The notes under the pieces: generated by a model
The model's input: the letters and a program-made list of their open reading frames with translations, nothing else
What the model was told of the DNA's origin: nothing
The model's database searches: none
Program-made: the position numbers and the translations under genes
Shown here: one piece after another, positions 61,930 to 64,000 of the stretch
Layout of the letters: each line of letters opens with the position of its first letter
How positions within the stretch are numbered: position 1 is the first letter of the stretch
Assembly (NCBI RefSeq): GCF_001642805.2
Contig: NZ_CP016948.1
Location: 3,038,001-3,102,000, forward strand
Direction of reading: 5' to 3'
Length of the DNA stretch: 64,000 bases
DNA from: Serratia surfactantfaciens
Lineage (GTDB): Bacteria; Pseudomonadota; Gammaproteobacteria; Enterobacterales; Enterobacteriaceae

Positions 61930-62245
61930 TTTTAAACCCCGTCTTTTTACCGATAAATTTTTTAATTAGGGCGTTGATGTAATCCGCCCCCATAAAACCA
62001 ATCAGTACGCTGGCCAAATTCGCCCATTTTAATTCCAGGCCCCTCAGCGCTAACGCATCGCGCACCGTCCAGGCCAACAGCGCACACATCGCCGCATTCA
62101 ATAAGCGTCGCCGAATGCCCACGTTGCGATAGGCGCCATGTAATAACGCCATCACGCCAGCCAGAATGGCGTTCAATACCGGCTGAAGATATTCACATAC
62201 TCGCTGGACTATTAAGCCAACAGCGTCAGGCTCTATGCTGGACAT
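61919..62245 (-). CDS. chiW: Holin-like membrane protein ChiW
   Basis: This 108-residue protein has three hydrophobic helices (about residues 22-40, 47-64 and 75-95) and a lysine-rich tail (KKFIGKKTGFKNVK), the form of class I phage holins. It is thought to let ChiX cross the inner membrane. AAGGAG lies 8 bases before the ATG, the best ribosome site of the four genes. It heads chiWXYZ, divergent from chiB. Confidence 0.92.
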   Translation of the reverse strand: MSSIEPDAVGLIVQRVCEYLQPVLNAILAGVMALLHGAYRNVGIRRRLLNAAMCALLAWTVRDALALRGLELKWANLASVLIGFMGADYINALIKKFIGKKTGFKNVK

Positions 62246-62537
62246 AGCTCATCTCCTTTTTATTTTTAATTAAATGCCAATCACGGCCGGTGGGACATCG
62301 GATAATCAGAATCTAGTTAAGGATGCTATTACAAAGCAAATGAATAAATACAGGACCTATGGTCGAATTCATTCATGCTGAACGCTGGCACAACAGATTA
62401 GCGCCCGTGGATGCGACAGTTAATAAAATTTCATTATTATCGTGATTTATTTCGACTTTTGTTTTTACGAAAAATAAACATTAATGGCGGTGGGAAATAC
62501 TTCCCCATCATAAAAACATCCACTCTGGAGAAATACC
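62246..62537. promoter_or_regulatory. Divergent control region chiW / chiB
   Basis: This 292-base gap is AT-rich, in contrast to the flanking genes. AATGAAT (62339-62345) and ATTCATT (62367-62373) are perfect 7-bp inverted arms 21 bases apart near its centre. Chitinase genes of S. marcescens are under the LysR regulator ChiR and chitin induction; whether these arms bind it is unknown. The chiB side ends in GGAG 7 bases before the start. Confidence 0.5.
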
Positions 62538-64000
62538 ATGTCCACACGCAAAGCCGTTATTGGGTATTATTTTATTCCAACCAACCAAATCAATAATTAC
62601 ACCGAGTCCGATACCTCCATCGTGCCATTCCCGGTATCCAACATCACGCCGGCCAAAGCCAAACAGCTGACGCACATCAACTTCTCTTTCCTGGATATCA
62701 ACAGCAACCTGGAATGCGCCTGGGATCCGGCCACCAACGACGCCAAAGCGCGCGATGTGGTCAAGCGCCTGACCGCGCTCAAAGCGCACAACCCCAACCT
62801 GCGCATCATGTTCTCCATCGGCGGCTGGTACTACTCCAACGATCTGGGCGTGTCGCACGCCAACTACGTCAACGCGGTGAAAACCCCGGCGTCGCGCACC
62901 AAGTTCGCCCAATCCTGCGTACGCATCATGAAGGATTACGGCTTCGACGGCGTGGACATCGACTGGGAGTATCCGCAAGCGGCAGAAGTGGACGGCTTCA
63001 TCGCCGCGCTGCAAGAGATCCGCACCCTGCTGAATCAGCAAACCGTCGCTGACGGCCGCCAGGCGCTGCCGTATCAGTTGACCATCGCCGGCGCCGGCGG
63101 CGCCTTCTTCCTGTCGCGCTATTACAGCAAGCTGGCGCAGATCGTCGCGCCGCTCGATTACATCAACCTGATGACCTACGATCTGGCCGGCCCCTGGGAG
63201 AAGATCACCAACCACCAGGCGGCGCTGTTCGGCGACGCGGCCGGGCCGACCTTCTACAATGCGCTGCGCGAAGCCAATCTGGGCTGGAGCTGGGAAGAGC
63301 TGACCCGCGCCTTCCCCAGCCCGTTCAGCCTGACGGTCGATGCCGCGGTGCAGCAACACCTGATGATGGAAGGGGTGCCGAGCGCCAAAATCGTGATGGG
63401 CGTGCCGTTTTACGGCCGCGCCTTCAAGGGCGTCAGCGGCGGCAACGGCGGGCAATACAGCAGCCACAGCACGCCGGGCGAAGATCCGTATCCGAGCACC
63501 GACTACTGGCTGGTGGGCTGCGAAGAGTGTGTGCGCGACAAGGATCCGCGCATCGCGTCCTATCGCCAGCTGGAGCAGATGCTGCAGGGCAACTACGGCT
63601 ATCAGCGGTTGTGGAACGACAAGACCAAAACCCCTTACCTGTATCATGCGCAGAACGGGCTGTTCGTCACCTATGACGACGCCGAGAGCTTCAAATACAA
63701 AGCGAAGTACATCAAGCAGCAGCAGCTGGGCGGCGTGATGTTCTGGCATCTGGGGCAAGACAACCGCAACGGCGATCTGCTGGCCGCGCTGGATCGCTAT
63801 TTCAACGCCGCGGACTACGACGACAGCCAGCTGGATATGGGCACCGGCCTGCGCTACACCGGCGTCGGCCCCGGCAACCTGCCTATCATGACGGCGCCGG
63901 CCTACGTGCCGGGCACCATTTACGCGCAGGGCGCGCTGGTGTCCTATCAGGGTTACGTCTGGCAGACCAAGTGGGGGTACATCACCTCTGCGCCGGGTTC
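62538..64000 (+). CDS. chiB: Chitinase B (GH18 exo-chitinase), 3' end cut by window
   Basis: The visible 487 residues correspond to S. marcescens ChiB (499 residues). The GH18 barrel holds the catalytic motif DGVDIDWE with Asp140, Asp142 and acid Glu144, plus SIGGW, NLMTYDL and the late MFWHLGQDN. From about residue 450 the chitin-binding CBM5/12 domain begins (APAYVPGTIYAQGALVSYQG). It has no classical signal peptide and is released with the aid of ChiWXYZ. It degrades chitin processively, giving chitobiose. The start has GGAG upstream. Confidence 0.98.
   Translation, partial: MSTRKAVIGYYFIPTNQINNYTESDTSIVPFPVSNITPAKAKQLTHINFSFLDINSNLECAWDPATNDAKARDVVKRLTALKAHNPNLRIMFSIGGWYYSNDLGVSHANYVNAVKTPASRTKFAQSCVRIMKDYGFDGVDIDWEYPQAAEVDGFIAALQEIRTLLNQQTVADGRQALPYQLTIAGAGGAFFLSRYYSKLAQIVAPLDYINLMTYDLAGPWEKITNHQAALFGDAAGPTFYNALREANLGWSWEELTRAFPSPFSLTVDAAVQQHLMMEGVPSAKIVMGVPFYGRAFKGVSGGNGGQYSSHSTPGEDPYPSTDYWLVGCEECVRDKDPRIASYRQLEQMLQGNYGYQRLWNDKTKTPYLYHAQNGLFVTYDDAESFKYKAKYIKQQQLGGVMFWHLGQDNRNGDLLAALDRYFNAADYDDSQLDMGTGLRYTGVGPGNLPIMTAPAYVPGTIYAQGALVSYQGYVWQTKWGYITSAPG

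Noticed and set aside
60997..62245. Interpretation of chiWXYZ as a decaying prophage
   Set aside because: No other phage gene is near, all four frames are intact, and the cassette is adjacent to chitinase B as known for the functional secretion system.

Overview
The window reads as chromosome of Serratia marcescens or a very close relative. The right edge encodes chitinase B with the S. marcescens catalytic motif (D140/D142/E144). Next to it lies the chiWXYZ holin/endopeptidase/spanin cluster described in that species. The budAB butanediol genes and a DypB-type to hemF block fit an enterobacterial gene order. Coding is dense and GC-rich, most genes are recognisable by family, and no integrase, transposase, prophage structural gene or CRISPR array was seen.

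Layout. 0-5 kb: an amino-acid racemase (cut by the window edge), a PACE efflux pump with divergent LysR regulator, an indolepyruvate/phenylpyruvate decarboxylase and an aldo-keto reductase. 5-12 kb: ypeC-mntH-nupC, two tRNA-Ala(GGC), a formate/nitrite-type channel, gltX, then three tRNA-Val(TAC) and one tRNA-Lys(TTT). 12-16 kb: ferric-enterobactin uptake fepB-fepDGC behind a Fur-like site. 16-24 kb: an orphan DppA-like binding protein, budAB with divergent LysR regulator, and a stand-alone eutBC pair. 24-36 kb: a small nucleotidyltransferase, a FlxA-like coiled-coil protein, then the conserved block yfeR/yfeH-ypeB-ligA-zipA-cysZ-cysK-ptsHI-crr. 36-43 kb: a two-component system, cysM and the cysPTWA sulfate/thiosulfate importer. 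43-49 kb: yfeX-yfeY-yfeZ, a YgiW-like OB-fold protein, ypeA, amiA, hemF and a YaiI-family gene. 49-55 kb: a minus-strand iron cluster (ChaN-like lipoprotein, TonB-family protein, an oligopeptidase B with an export signal, a TonB-dependent receptor) with two strong Fur boxes. 55-61 kb: mmuPM behind tandem MetJ boxes, a Phd/Doc toxin-antitoxin pair and maeB. 61-64 kb: chiZ, chiY, chiX, chiW on the minus strand, divergent from chiB.

How it works together. Three iron-linked sets (mntH, fep, ChaN/TonB/receptor) carry Fur-like operators. Sulfur assimilation (cysZ, cysK, cysM, cysPTWA) and S-methylmethionine salvage (mmuPM) supply cysteine and methionine. ptsHI-crr is the general PTS. budAB and maeB handle overflow carbon. 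chiWXYZ is a lysis-cassette-like module that releases chitinases such as the adjacent chiB product. Less expected features include an intrinsic-terminator-like element in the budA leader, a perfect 11-bp inverted repeat upstream of the formate/nitrite channel, a stem-loop at the start of the maeB leader, and a probably exported oligopeptidase B inside the iron cluster.
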